A stretch of DNA of 64,000 nt from Urechis unicinctus. Lineage: Eukaryota > Annelida > Polychaeta > Xenopneusta > Urechidae. Below the pieces are notes generated by a model. The model was not told where the DNA came from, ran no database searches, and saw only the letters and a program-made list of their open reading frames with translations. Position 1 is the stretch's first letter, and every line of letters starts with the position of its first letter. Made by a program: the position numbers and the translations under genes. Shown piece by piece: positions 33,981 to 45,850 of the stretch. The DNA is taken from the NCBI GenBank assembly GCA_034190875.2, contig CM067343.1, positions 21,896,576 through 21,960,575 of the forward strand, in the 5' to 3' direction.

Positions 33981-34690
33981 GTGTTACCCGGTGCTTAATT
34001 CTTAACGATAGAGATAGATTGTATTGAGATTTTTCAATGGCTTGGTTGCGATGTTGACCAACATCGTGGTATGTAAGCCTGGCACAGATATTTAACTTGA
34101 TATAATATGGCACAATGTGTAGTAAGTATCTTTTGCTGCAAGGAAAGAGGAAACGCAAGAGCACGTAGGTTTAATATTGTGTTATATATATTAGCCAGAA
34201 CCCTTGACTGCTGTTTGTACATTGAATCAATTGGGGGAAAAACTGTAGCCGCAACTGGAGTAAGGGGAAGAGAGTTTGATGAATGAGAAATACTCTCGTA
34301 GAGTAGTTAAATACATTACATCCATTTTGTCGACCCCTATAGGAAAAACGACCTATTCTACGAATGCTAAGTTGTGACCAATGGTATAAGGTTTTGCTCA
34401 ATTACATTTCCGTCCTATTCTAACAATCATGTTTTGGTAATAATATATTAACAGTTTATATTGATTATGCAAACGTAGACATCTATTATATGCTATACTT
34501 CAAATATGACAAAGCACTCTGGTTGGCTATGTGGACCTAAATGGGGGGTCAGTTGGTGGCTATGTAAATATGATTGTTACAAAATAGCCTTTGCCGCCTC
34601 ATTTATCGGTTTTATGCACCTATGTGTTCCACGTGACTACTTAGTCGTATAATCTAATGTTGGGTTGACAATTCATTGAAGGTATAGGCA
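33980..34690. other. Mostly unassigned stretch
   Basis: Short resemblances only: 34,026 to 19,586, and 34,325-34,385 ('gtcgacccc', 'tgaccaa') to B19. Minus-strand frames at 33,958-34,401 overlap one another in different frames and show no motif. No gene is supported. Confidence 0.3.
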
Positions 34691-35250
34691 ACCTGTACCG
34701 AATCATGTATCATCGAAACACTGACATCAGTCTGTGCAAAGAGTCTGGAGTCATCGTATACAGCGGGCTAAATGGCGCATTCCTTCTGGTTTCTAGATTG
34801 ACTCCAATGTCAAATGATATCACTGTATATGAATATTGATCAAACTGAACCGGTAGCTGGTGGGAAAAATATATAGCAATGTGCGAAACAACATCTCTAT
34901 CATTCGTGGCATGTGGCATGTGCGAGAACGATCTGGTTCTATTGATAAAGAAATAGATTAATCTAGGGTCGAGGTTGATGCCACTGACACATAAGCGCTT
35001 ACATATCATGAGAAACGCAATCCAATCCACTATGAATCACTGGTCTATGCTAAGCCCCTTTGTATTTGAATGCATTAATCAAAGCCAATAAAGTTCCCTT
35101 GAAAGTCCCCCTTGCCAATACAAGAATTTGGGCGCATAAAATTGCTTTTCGGTAAGCACTTTGCAAAATTGCGTCATTTATGCTGAATGATGGGTGTTCT
35201 GGAAACAGTGTGAATGTATAGATAATGAGGGAATGGGCTAACGGTCTATA
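34690..35250 (+). pseudogene. Unit 2: diverged B7 with B8 start
   Basis: It aligns with 19,740-20,310 and 40,400-41,040: 'cactgacatcagtctgtgca' (34,720), 'atgccactgacac' (34,977; 40,848), a 'gcattaatcaaagccaataa' phrase (35,072), and 'catttatgctga' (35,177; 41,013). The plus-strand M-P-L-T frame at 34,978 is open for about 30 codons and shares its residues I-x-R-x-A with the other copies. It is more diverged than the unit 3 copy. Confidence 0.5.
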
Positions 35251-35289
35251 TTTCTGCTCGCCACTTCCAATTGCCTTCTAGTTGCACTG

Positions 35290-35500
35290 TAAATAGTAGC
35301 GCTGCATGCCATATTTTATTGTATCTGAAATATAAACTACCAGAATCTATTATAGTAACGAGCAAATTGAGAACGTCCATTTTGATTTCCAAGCAAAATG
35401 ATTATTTGTGCAGAAGACGAGACTAATCCAACTTCACTGTGGGCTGGGTCTTAATGGGCAGATATTTATAGGTGGATACATATCTAACAAATTAATAGAT
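35290..35500 (+). repeat. Second B19-like copy in unit 2
   Basis: 'attatttgtgcagaagacga' (35,400) matches 22,524 and 31,371 in B19, followed by 'gctgggtcttaatg' and a 'gatatttatag' phrase. Here it leads into B24 instead of B20. Confidence 0.7.
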
Positions 35501-35569
35501 GAATATTCTTATACTATCTGCTTTATTTTGCCTGTGTCTGATAAGTTGGATTAATTTGACAATGAATAC

Positions 35570-36540
35570 ATATCTACGGCAAAATGACTCCAGGAGTAAC
35601 ATGCTACTTATTCGTCTGTATCGATGTGTGAGCCATTTCATCCACAGCGCAACGTCCGTGACAATATCATGTGCTGCCTTACATATCTTGATGTTGGTCA
35701 ACACTGCATGTATACTGTTCGCAGAAAGCAAAACAAACAATTAAATGTTACTCCTTCGGATTAATAATCTGGTGAATCAAACCAAACGACTCGTCTTAGT
35801 TAAAGGTAATTAACTTTAATGAATCAGGTATGTAAAGCCGCTCTGCATGCGATGGTCGTCCCATGATGTATGATCCGCACAGTGGTGCTTTGCCTTGTGA
35901 TAAGATTACCACAATAGCGTCATAAATAAACCTCTAACGTAAAAACCCACCTTCAGCACGGTAGCTTGCATATCTGGATATAAATATGTGGTTTTGCTAT
36001 TGCACTGTATATCGGACCCTCCACCGCCATTGAGAGTGATGCGACTAAGAGCTTTTCTTTTGCAAACACCATGACTATGACTACCGACAGTGATTACTAT
36101 CTGTGAGATTCATGTGTTTTGGTCCGTTAAAAACAAGACATTACAACGTATTAAGCATCAGATGTCCAATAAATGCTCATTGTTTTAACAAAGATTTACC
36201 CATTGCTTAGCTATGGTCCGTGCCGTGGCTTCATATTCATAATGATTGATGTGCCCTAGTTCTAATATGAGAGATACAGCATTATCATATTGTATTTATT
36301 TGTTTTGTGCAACATAGAAATGATACAATTATGTAGTTCAGCAATTGAAACATTAATGTATTTCAGAAGACTGTAGCAAAAATAGTTAAGAACTGAACTG
36401 CTTTCGACTACTTCAGCCAATAGAAAATATATCGCATGCATTGTGCACACTTACTTTCATCATGTGTTGCAGAAACACGGTATCATGCGTTCAACATGCG
36501 TTCAACTGCCTCCCATATCGAGCCATAAACTACCTATTAA
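35570..36540 (+). repeat. Block B24, copy 1 of 2
   Basis: It is collinear with 47,695-48,620: 'atgactccaggag' (35,583; 47,701), 'aagagcttttcttttgcaaa' (36,047; 48,079), 'cattgcttag' (36,200; 48,259), 'agaagactgtag' (36,365; 48,427). The plus (35,499-35,744) and minus (35,492-35,740) strands are both open in the same 240 bases. The 47.7 kb copy has lost about 100 of them, so a gene is not supported. Confidence 0.8.
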
Positions 36541-37272
36541 CTTCATTTGCTATGAGATGATCGAACATAATTGATCAGTACACATTGTCGGGATCCACTT
36601 TTCCAGAATATAAACGGTTGGAATATGAGGACCATTAGCAAATATAGAAGATCGCTTGGCCGACATCTCACCCGGACTAAGCTAGTTACGACATAGATGA
36701 TACCTATGCTATAAATTAATAAATAGCTATATGTGTTTTTGCTGCGAAACTTAAAGAATTTAGTAGTTAATGAAGGCTTCATCCTTTTAAATTTATTTCC
36801 ATTTGTCGACGTTTTTTTTACTGTTCCTCTAATACTGCATGTATTATATTTAACATACCTATATGTATAAAAAAAACCTGATTGTTAGATAGATAATCTG
36901 TTTATGTGTTACCGCTCTCATATGCGGTGTTGCTCTTAGAAGGTCTTGCAACTGGCACGAGAAACGCTTCTCTGTTATGATAAGAGTGTTACAGACTGCA
37001 GTAAATCACTATATTTCACTTAATAAATGACCAGATTATAATCGTAAATGGAATGCATTCATCATGGCCTACGATGCATACGGAAGCCTATTGTAAAACC
37101 GCATGAGCAAATCTATCAACCGTTTCCGTCCATTGCTAAGCCAGCGGCTTAAGTCAAATTGCCTTTAGGTGTATCCGACATATCTCATATATATCTATCA
37201 ATCATTTTCGTCCATTGCTTAGTAATCAACTTAAGCCAGTCTATGTCGGTTTGCCTTTGTCTTTGTTATGTT
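36540..37272. other. Mostly unassigned, with a ~75 bp element fragment
   Basis: 'taccgctctcatatgcggtg' (36,909) is a diverged copy of the element found in B14 and B21. The rest has no confident partner. A phrase near 'catcgtttccgtccattgct' is roughly doubled at 37,120 and 37,205 ('tccattgcttagtaatc'). Confidence 0.35.
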
Positions 37273-37410
37273 TATGTATATATATATATAAATATATATA
37301 TATATGATATGTGTATATATATATGTGTATATATATATTCACATTTATACATATAAATATATAGATACATGTATATGTATACATATATAAGTACATATAT
37401 ATGTTCATAA
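37273..37410. repeat. TA-rich simple repeat
   Basis: About 135 bases of imperfect (TA)n with 'tgtata' and 'catata' variants. It lies directly left of block B1. The second B1 copy at 49,515 has no TA run at this side. Confidence 0.9.
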
Positions 37411-37930
37411 TTAGAACCACGATTCATATGATCTATTTTCATGTACGCGTGAACAAAAGCAAAGTAAATCTTCGTCATATAAACATTTGATTCACAAAAA
37501 ACCTATATGTCACGACCATCTCGTCCACTATGGCATAGGTAACTGACGCAAGCTGATCAATCCTACAAATGGCGGCAACTTGGGGTAGTCACAGCCATGG
37601 TATCAGCGAATTAAATACACGTAGAGAACCAAAATCATTCCATATAACCCCATGTGTGTATGATAACACGCAGGAATGAATGATAAAGTACAAGTTTAAC
37701 CTCGGATTGGAAAATAAATGCATCTGCGTTATCGAATGACTGTTGTGACACTAACTGTCACTGTATGAAGGTTCTACGCCAGTCACATTGCTCGTGTTCA
37801 ATATACATGCATATAACTGGCTATCGGAAAATCCAGCGGTCGCCATCGTGCAGAATCTGCTAATCCATGGCACTGGGGATGATTCTATAGAGAAGGCTAT
37901 GACAGTGTCGATCAGAGCCTTTCTGCACTT
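37405..37930 (+). repeat. Block B1, start of unit 3
   Basis: Bases 37,410-37,640 match 49,515-49,735 ('accacgattcatatgatcta', 'agccatggtatcagcgaatt'). Bases 37,675-37,930 match 50,815-51,070 ('cagaatctgctaatccatgg'). In the second copy about 1.1 kb (B6-like element and BS) lies between the two parts. Confidence 0.75.
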
Positions 37931-38072
37931 CATTTCAAAATACCTTTTAAACCCAGGAGTAACTTTTCGACAACGTATCGGAGAAATTGTGATCTTTACA
38001 TCTCATGCACAGCTCTGTAGGCTTCGGATCTTATATCATATATTGTCTGTCGACATCGGTAATCGTTTTTAA
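37788..38072 (+). pseudogene. B1/B2 junction frame with EKAM motif
   Basis: The 94-codon frame contains Q-N-L-L-I-H-G-T-G, then I-E-K-A-M-T-V-S-I-R-A-F, then F-R-Q-R-I-G-E and a basic/hydrophobic end (L-R-I-L-Y-H-I-L-S-V-D-I). The E-K-A-M and F-R-Q-R-I-G-E parts are in the same frame in the unit 2 copy (24,090-24,170). The 51.0 kb copy has an altered frame. An exon of a decayed gene is my inference. No family is recognised. Confidence 0.3.
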
Positions 38073-38690
38073 TCATTATTTAAGGTATCATCCATCAGTG
38101 TTGTAGATAGCAATAGAACGGCAATGATAGATAACCGGGCAAGTAGATAGATACTAGGCCAAACTCATGTCTTTTTACATATGGGGTCTACTTAAAAGTA
38201 ATCGATCCTTCTGATGCTATTAAATATGTTCCTGGGCGCTTTCATGGTATTGGGATTATGAATATTAAATTCAATTGTCTCAGTACCAATGGCCAATAGG
38301 ATAATGATTACGATGTATTCCTTTCATAATAATTCGCATTAGCCAAAAACCGAATGGGGTTCTGGTAAATACTGTAACACAAATTAACTCGATTGGCTTG
38401 TACATGGACAGCACTCATCGACATCAATTAAATGGTATGATATCGGTGTCATATGTGGCAAAACAAGATAGCCCCAAATAGTTGCAAATTCAGCAGGACG
38501 CACAATAAGAGGAAATGTAATTGGTTCAGTTATGTCGATTGAAATATGCGTCATGTTCGATTTGGGGATGCAACTATGTATTAAATGGTTGATGTTCATT
38601 CGTGACTCTGGCTTATTCTTAGTCAGACAGAAGTTTTTCCCTCGGATTATGGTCTGCTAATGGGTCTTTCTTCTTTGCCTGATACAAAGC
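37930..38690 (+). repeat. Unit 3: block B2 copy
   Basis: It is almost identical to 53,400-54,230 except for a loss of about 60 bases near 38,470. It is collinear with 24,120-24,960. Frames are broken by several stops. Confidence 0.85.
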
Positions 38691-38802
38691 TTGATAAGAA
38701 ACAACAATATAAACTTGATGGAAACTTTGTAGTCGATCCTTGGACAGTGTCGCGCAAGTGTCAGTGCAGACTTATCGAAAGCACGTATTCTCCTGTCTGA
38801 AT
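38656..38802 (+). pseudogene. Unit 3: DPWTV frame of block B3
   Basis: From M-G-L-S-S-L-P-D-T the frame runs through a Lys/Gln-rich part and V-V-D-P-W-T-V-S-R-K-C-Q-C-R-L-I to a stop at 38,800, about 48 codons. It matches the first half of the 24,957 frame in phase. The 54.2 kb copy differs from it by few bases but has an extra base in the middle of the motif. Confidence 0.35.
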
Positions 38803-39600
38803 CCAAAGCCCCGCAAACCCAGGCGACTAACGTTGATAAACTATATCGTATTCAAATACTTTTATTGGACTTCTGTAATGCTATAGAAAGTGATATGAAT
38901 AATTAATGTCCTATGATACTCGTTCGACCAACGCACCCCGAGCCAAAAATACCACAGGCGATAACGATCGCTTATGTTGCGGTTTAAATCCCCAGCTTGC
39001 GGTAGGCAATTTTGCATGGAGTAACATCTGTCCCATATTGTAATGTGGCTTATTGTGGAATGGCTTATCATAAATATTGTTATCAGCGTCGAGCAATGGC
39101 TCTATCAGTTGTATTGCAGATAACTATATGCGTTTCTTGTTGCAATTGGCAAACAATCTAGCTGAAAATATGATTACGTGGCAAAGGGGGGTTGTGGTGA
39201 TTTTGTACATCATTGGTTAACGTTCATAACATGAATCTACTAACTTTACCGGCCTAGCACATCATGAGGATCTTTGGTTACTGCAGCATTGTCCCAATAT
39301 AAAAAGACCTTTGAACTCAATTTATATGGCATACGCAAGATGTATTTCAATCATAGGTGTTAAGGTATTATGGATTGATTGGACTGATGTTCGCATGTAA
39401 GCCAAGCTGCGTCCATACAATCCCGCATTTAGACCCAACTGACCCTTAAGGAATGATGCAAATTGAACAAAGCTTCCGCGTTTTGCCTGGGTTTTGGTTT
39501 CAATTACCAATGTAAAACTGATGCTTTTACTGTAACCAAACACATTATTCGTGTTACGTAAGTTCCGCTAAGATTACTTACACTTCAGCATTAGTTACTG
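38800..39600 (+). repeat. Unit 3: remainder of block B3
   Basis: It is almost identical to 54,340-55,140 (for example 'catcattggttaacgttcat' at 39,209 and 54,748) and collinear with 25,110-25,910. No new frame of note. Confidence 0.9.
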
Positions 39601-39617
39601 CCTAGTTTTGCATTAAT

Positions 39618-39938
39618 ATGCATATCGAAGTTTTCGCTCAACACAAGTGTCATTGCCGACACACTTTTTGCTCCTGCTTAATCATAAACCCCTGCCAATC
39701 ACATATTCTAAGCAGCATAGTTGTCAGTGTTGGTATACGATTTATATTGACGATCGGCATCCTTTGCCTTTATATGTCGGGCGCTTTAACAGTCAGGTAT
39801 AGTATGCTCGTACGATGTGCCAATGTGGTATTTAAATTGCGAATGTCGATTGTCATACACAATGATAAAAGCCCAGTCACAATGATAGACTATGACATAA
39901 TGCTTGTGATGGAAAACACCTCTTTATTTCTCGACTGA
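39618..39938 (+). pseudogene. B4 hydrophobic frame, copy 2 of 3
   Basis: A 106-codon frame, nearly identical to 55,156-55,476. The N-terminal part is Cys/His-rich (H-K-C-H-C-R-H). A hydrophobic stretch follows (I-V-V-S-V-G-I-R-F-I-L-T-I-G-I-L-C-L-Y), then M-S-G-A-L-T-V-R-Y-S-M-L-V-R-C-A-N and an acidic end. About 8 base differences from the 55 kb copy fall in the frame, about three of them silent, which is no clear sign of constraint. The start at 39,618 is the first ATG; the frame is also open a little upstream. Small membrane protein, decayed exon and chance are all possible. Confidence 0.3.
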
Positions 39939-40019
39939 AATTGCTCTCCTATCTGCTTGTGTATATTCGAGATTAATGTGTAAATATCGTTAGTGCAATC
40001 GACTTATGGATTTCTACCA

Positions 40020-40400
40020 AGGGGGTGCCGTGAATTCGCGGCCTTTCCTTATAACTTTATTAGCTATATCACTTCATGTGGTATATTTGGGGGTCCATAT
40101 GATTGACGACCAGATTTCCATCATCGAGGATCTTTACTGATTTGCTCATGGAAATATAGGTTGTAAACTTACAACGCGATAATAGCTCTTTATATAGCAA
40201 AGATGAGGTGTGATCTGCTTCACTCACAAACATTGTCTGTGGCTTTGCTCGTGACCATAATCGAGGACAGCCCTTTTTTTTTCTCGTTATGAGTATATAT
40301 ATGCCAATATGAGGGTAATCTTAAAACAGCACAATGCGCCAACCGCGAGGATCATTCATCACGTTCGCCGTCCCTTACTGATTTACTCTACTTATTACAT
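40020..40400 (+). repeat. Unit 3: end of B4 joined to end of B6
   Basis: Up to about 40,215 it follows 26,300-26,455 ('gtaaacttacaacgcgataa'). From 'cacaaacattgtctgtggct' (40,224) it follows 19,255-19,440, including the ~70 bp element at 40,293-40,365. B5 and most of B6 are missing between these points. Unit 4 shares the same junction (55,540), so the loss predates the copying of this segment. Confidence 0.75.
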
Positions 40401-41060
40401 TGACCTGTGCAAAGCAGCTTGTTATGTCATGTGGAGCGTGTTAAATAGCGCAATCAATCTTGTAGCAAATATTGCTCCAAAATTAATATCAAACCCTATT
40501 GGCAAAATTACAACAGCGATGTATCATATGCGAAGCAACATCTCGACTAATCTCTCGTCTGATCCTTATCCACTTGTGAAATAATCGGTCTAGAATCCGC
40601 TTCTGGGTCATAAACACCAACTTCGGTCTACTTGGACTCAACATAATGTGTTTGTTGCATCACGAAGGAATTGGAGCAGCTCCATTATGTGATGGAATAG
40701 AAGCCGTTTGTACACCACAAATAAGAGCGCAGTTTATTTCTTGATGCAGTAAAAAAGGAGTTGGATTCATGTAGACACATCTAGTCTAATACTCTCGAAA
40801 GGTCTTGTCTCAACGGACATAACTCTATATAGGCAGGTATATGATGCCACTGACACAGCAGCGCGTCCAAATCATTAGAATGGCAATGCAGTTCGCTGTG
40901 AATCGCTGGTCTATACTTAGCCTACGTACGATGGTATACATTAATCACTGCCAATAAATGTGCCGATTGCTTTAATTATATTCTGTTTTGTACGTGTTCT
41001 GTCATATTGCAGCATTTATGCTGAGTGTCGGGTGTTCACGGAGCAGGATGAAGATTTAGA
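40400..41060 (+). pseudogene. Unit 3: block B7
   Basis: It is collinear with 19,770-20,300. The frame L-L-H-H-E-G-I-G-A-A-P-L-C-D-G lies near 40,654-40,700 and the M-P-L-T-Q-Q-R-V-Q-I-I-R frame at 40,849-40,940. Stops separate them. The start of the block is also present at 55,700-55,890. Confidence 0.5.
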
Positions 41061-41330
41061 CAAAGAGATATCGACCTAATATACGTTCATTCCGTCGCTA
41101 TGCGTAATATGGTTGTTTCTGCGATATATAAAATATCACCATTATCCAGGGTGATTATGGAAAAGTGGACAAAAATGTATGGAGGACGAATCACTGGCGC
41201 TTTGCTACGCAAGGTGTTAAAACTCCTTTACGGGAAAAGACCTTTATACGATAAGACCTATATTCTTATTTCAAGCGGGATGGCCAGTAAAACAGTATAT
41301 ATGACAAATGCACAGGGATGACGCTAACTG
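41040..41330 (+). pseudogene. Unit 3: block B8
   Basis: The charged segment E-Q-D-E-D-L-D-K-E lies at 41,041-41,067 in the same frame as in unit 1. It then breaks, and a 73-codon frame starts at 41,100 with M-R-N-M-V-V-S-A-I-Y-K-I-S-P-L-S-R-V. This reaches beyond the unit 1 stop with a Lys/Arg- and Leu-rich part (L-L-R-K-V-L-K-L-L-Y-G-K-R-P) and ends at A-Q-G. The unit 1 copy shares Y-K-I-S-P-L-S-R-V and later Y-G-G-R-I-T. Ancestral secreted protein inferred; family unknown. Confidence 0.35.
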
Positions 41331-41640
41331 TGCAATATGGTAGTCTGTTGTTGATATTTCACATGTCACTGAATGCTTGTGATAGGAATGACGCTAACGA
41401 GCGCCGAAATGGTAGCACTGCTCGGAGTGATATTTCAGAAACAAAGTCACACCCGAAATTCCAGAGTGTATTCAACGACTGACAATATCTTTAGGTACTT
41501 CCCAATCCGATTCGTAGATTTAGATTTGTATAACAAAGCTAAGTCTTTTTTATAGGAGAAATTCTTTTGCCTGACAATGTATACTCGTGTTGCCGAAAAC
41601 AGCTCGCCTTTCCAAACCGATAAAAGTTACACGTTATTTT
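41330..41640 (+). repeat. Unit 3: block B9
   Basis: It is collinear with 55,900-56,120 ('agcactgctcggagtgatat', 'tgtatactcgtgttgccgaa') and, at the left end, with 20,660-20,755. A 60-codon plus frame (41,373-41,555) is open but is disrupted in the 55.9 kb copy. Confidence 0.75.
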
Positions 41641-42560
41641 TATTTATAGGCTATATGAGTTGACTCCAGTTACGGGGCGGGGGCCTGGATTGACGCCATT
41701 TATGAATGCCATCTATTTAGAGGTTTGTAGATAGTCATATGCTAGCACTGCTATTGTGAATGTCGGACATATTGAACCACAGCATTTATATGCGGAGATA
41801 CGAAACGCATAAAACAATTGATTACGGTAACACACCATAGATCAACAGCATTTGAAGCTTTTGAGTGTATTCGATGCATTTCCCTTCTCCTTGTTGGATA
41901 TATATTTATAGCTCTATTATGATAATCTAATAGCAGTGCAAAGCGCCACCTGTGTGGGCCATTTATCACCAAGTTCATAACCTAATGGGAACTGCTTAAA
42001 CGTTTCCCAATGCAAAGTAACAAAGTAAAATAGAGGACCGATTGCCATCCACTTATTGCCATACAGGTCATCTAGCCTGGAAGCTTACAATATGAGTCCA
42101 TCCATGTTGGACGAGTTGTGAAATCTACAAAGGCTCACCGGTATCGTTATTGAGTTCAACCATATCAAATACATATCTTGATGTTGCAGGTACACAAGGC
42201 TAGACGTGTCCGTGCGCTTAGATTTTGGGTAAACAGGCTACTGCGTGTCCATCATATTGGAGTGCTGTTTTATTCCCAATGAGATGATGCAACGGAGCTA
42301 ACAAACACTGCGTCAAGATGAGAGAGAATTATTTGTCTGGATGCGAGGTAGATTCCAGATAGATGATTGGACATATGGCTAAGGCTGATGCTTTGAAAGG
42401 GAAATTTATACACATATAGTACATTCATCCATAGATGATATATTATCAATCGGGTAATCAAGTCATTCTTGAACATCTAACGACTGCTGCATAAAGATTT
42501 TAAACAATATTCACAAATACGATAAGTTTTTTTTTCCGCAATAAGGCAAAATATCCTCAG
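41640..42560 (+). repeat. Unit 3: blocks B10 and B11
   Basis: It is almost identical to 56,535-57,480. The minus-strand frame 41,751-41,978 contains H-R-W-R-F-A-L-L-L-D-Y-H-N, which belongs to the ~70 bp element (41,890-41,970). The same frame is open at 56,633-56,935. An insertion of about 60 bp at 56,940-57,000 in unit 4 (or a loss here) separates B10 and B11. Confidence 0.85.
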
Positions 42561-43480
42561 ATGTAGCTTGCTACAATGTGTTACTTGGTACAATTTGTTA
42601 TATAAAAGCTAACATCTCTGGCAGTTGGCATACATAACTCTATGTCCGTCGAAATTGCAAATAAACCGTCTGAAGACCACGTGCAAATTGTCCGGGCAAC
42701 GTATTCAGTACACAGTGAGAATGGGCGGCATGCTTTCCTTCCATGTCATTCACCGGAGACAACAAGATGATACACTAGCCAAATGGATAGAACATTGTTC
42801 CAAACTGGCGACGTAACTATAAAAACATTTCGTCATACAGGTAATTTACATTGTGCAAAATATGTCGATATTGTTATAGCGATATCGCCCGCAATATGGG
42901 TTTATAGTTTTGCTGTGGCACTGTATGTCACACCCACTGGCGAGGGGAAAACATGACTATTATAGCATAGCTTAAGGCAAACATTTTATGAAAAAAGGCA
43001 TCTGTATCTTGGATGAGAGCGGATGTGATGTACAAAAATAATATTAGAATATCAAAATTAGCAACAATTCCTTGAATTTAGATAAACGTAATACCTATAA
43101 AGATAATTCCGATGTGAATAGATTGAAGGGATCCCAATTCTCCTAACTTTTTAGATATTTGACTTTATGTATCGTCTATAACTATCGAAGCTTCTGGAGC
43201 TAATGATATAGCACGTAAATGGGATGTCTGATTTCCGGTTAGACATAGGTTTTATGTGTCATGATTGACATCTTATAAAGCGTCATGTGTCATATATTGT
43301 TTCGCTCGCATTTGTACTCAAGTCTGTTATAAAGCGTTGACATGATTCACGGTTGTAGTAATACCATTATAGGTTGTTTTTATCTTATGCAAAGTCGTAG
43401 ACTATGTTCTACAGCAAGAGGATAATGACATTCATTAAACGTAATTGTTAATGTGTGTTGTCCGGAATAAGGTTTTTAAA
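42560..43480 (+). repeat. Unit 3: blocks B12 and B13
   Basis: It is collinear with 57,480-58,345 ('ctctggcagttggcatacat' at 42,615 and 57,557; 'gtctgatttccggt' at 43,225 and 58,091). The plus frame 42,625-42,816 is broken in the 57.6 kb copy. Some 70 bp near 43,050-43,120 differ in length between the copies. Confidence 0.8.
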
Positions 43481-44500
43481 AGTCTCTAGCAAAGCATGTT
43501 TCAAAGTGCCATAACGTTTGCTATCGACAACATAAACCTCTTTCAATTACACCTACATATCAAATTAAGTGCATGAAATTTTCTGAAATATCTATACCTT
43601 GTAACATAATTACACCTTACTATACATAATTTCATAACCTGATATCTATTAAATCACCAAACATGCAGTTAATTTATTTTAATGACAAAAACTGTAGGCA
43701 TCCGTTAATTTAGATGACTTGACTTTATCATACGAAAACCTTGTTTTGTGGAATGTTAAATGTTAAAATATGAATATCATTAATATATACAGCCCATCTA
43801 AAGCTAGTCATTTAACAAACTCTACAAGCTCTAAGTTGTACACTTTTGAAAGTCAGAAGGTTGGTTACGCACTTTGCAAGTGTTTCTACGTACAGAGTTA
43901 ATGTCTGATCTTCACATACTGTATTATATAACCTTTATTTATCTGTATCAAGCAATCAAATCGATATCAAATATATAGTTTCTGCATGATTGCTCAGATA
44001 TACGGTGATGTTCCTGTCGCAGACTGCTATCACGTATACCGATAACGTTAAAGTGACAGTGACACACGGATATGCCACCAAAGAATCCTATGTAGCTCAC
44101 CAGAAAGCGGCACCTGATCAGCCAACTCGTCTGAAATTTCCAATATTTTGGATCAGCTGCCCGTTATGATACTTTCCGAGAGCTTTATAACAAGCTGCTC
44201 TGGTTAATAAACATTATGGCTCAACGCCTTTGATAATATGTGTCCCGCCTTAGCACCCACTCGACCATTCCTACTTACTTCCTAAGAATGACCACATTAG
44301 TTTCCACTGTTTCAATTGTGTACTGCCATGATAATGGCTGATTATATTCAGTATTAAAATTATCCACTCAACATTAGTGTTAAATCTGCGTCCTGACACT
44401 CAATATGGAATATAAGGCATGCCAGCACTCACTTCTTCAGTCATAAATTGATGTAACCATAGTGGCTCATTACTTAGTTTTCAAATAAGTAAATATCCCA
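43480..44500 (+). repeat. Unit 3: block B14
   Basis: It closely matches 58,345-59,280 and 27,760-28,690. At sites where these two differ, it mostly agrees with the unit 4 copy (for example 'gtcgcagactgctatcacg' at 44,016 and 58,866 against a different form at 28,288). It contains the ~75 bp element. Confidence 0.85.
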
Positions 44501-45850
44501 TCTTAAATATGTAATGAAAAACTTATTTGCGCTCTCAATGTGTTGCCTTTCTTCTACTAAATTCATGCACAAGGTTCCAGGTTTGTGAGATAAATATCCT
44601 TCTCTCTCTACCTCTCTCTGTCTTCTCTCTCTAAATCTGAAAGCTACCCTGGTGTAGAATAAACCCTCATGATTAAGCCGAACACCTAAAAGCAACTTCA
44701 TGTAGGGAGGCTTAAGGCGCTTGCATAGCAAATGGCAGAAATAGTTGACAGATTGGCTCTCGCCGAATAACAATAAGCTCACTTATGCATCATTGGCGAT
44801 GATGAATGAATTCCATTCGAGAGTGGCTTAGTATAAGCCGATGATTTAACGTGTTCTGTATGTCCCTATCATGACACAGATGCGATTTTGCGAAATTGTC
44901 AAGACGTCCTTCAGAGACGACTTTACAGCAACAGGATACATTGTGTCACATCTAGGATTGTACATTGATATAGCCAAATATTTGATAAACACCAAAAGCA
45001 TTGGTTATTCCGTGTTGCATACACGGACACCCTTCTATCGTATCTGAGTTAGATATACCGTACCCTTAAATGATTATCCTTTCACTCCGTCTCGTGTGAC
45101 TAATGCCTGAAGTTATGCAGACATATGAAGGACCGCATTAGGTGACAAGGATACGACTGCAAACAGGTCATGCCTCACTTTTGCTGTTCATATCAGTGTT
45201 CATATCACACTGCAAGTAACAGCATCCAATGTGCTGAGATAGTCGTTGAAGATGGCTTATGGTAGAAAATGATTTCTAAAGAGGCACCCGACCAGAAAAT
45301 ATAGATTTTGATGCTTTAAAAAAGAGCCAGAAATACTATCACACCAATGATCGATGGTACTTATGACTCTGCCGCATCTCACTCACTCCTAGACAAGTGC
45401 TAGGGGCGATGCAACGGCAAAATGATAATGGGTCAAGGTCATTGCATAAACGACTTCACGCCAATATTGTCTTCGTACGCAGTTACAGGGGTTTATTGTA
45501 TATGCGCTATTGTATGTATGTGTTTATGTGACAACGAAAATAAATGACGTAGTTTTATAAAGGTACTGAAAGATATTACTTTCGGAATATTTGATGGAAC
45601 TTTGTCTCAAGGATTGGGTGCGATCGAGTTTTTTTCTCCTCCAATGTGCACACTGTACGCGACCAAGGCAAGATAAGATTGCATTAAGCATTGTTATTGC
45701 CGCCATGACAACTTGCAGTTAAACTGTCAAACCGTTAATTTTGCACTCAACACCCTGCTAGAGGTGGTAAAAACATATTTGCGATTGTCTGATGTTGTTG
45801 ATTGATTGCTTCGCTTTCTATCGCTTCAACGCATGCAGGACGCTTCAAGT
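44500..45850 (+). repeat. Unit 3: blocks B15 and B16
   Basis: It is collinear with 28,730-30,110. Near 45,340 about 60 bases are missing relative to 29,545-29,610. After 'gcatgcaggacgctt' (45,830) it jumps to the end of B19 at 'caagttttaacattgagc', so B17 and B18 are deleted. Confidence 0.8.

Noticed and set aside
40978-41012. Possible 23-base intron ('gtacgtgttctgtcatattg' followed by 'cag') in B8
   Set aside because: The frame is open when the stretch is kept, and removing it leads straight to a stop in the unit 1 copy. The 27.66 kb copy also lost the 'cag' end.
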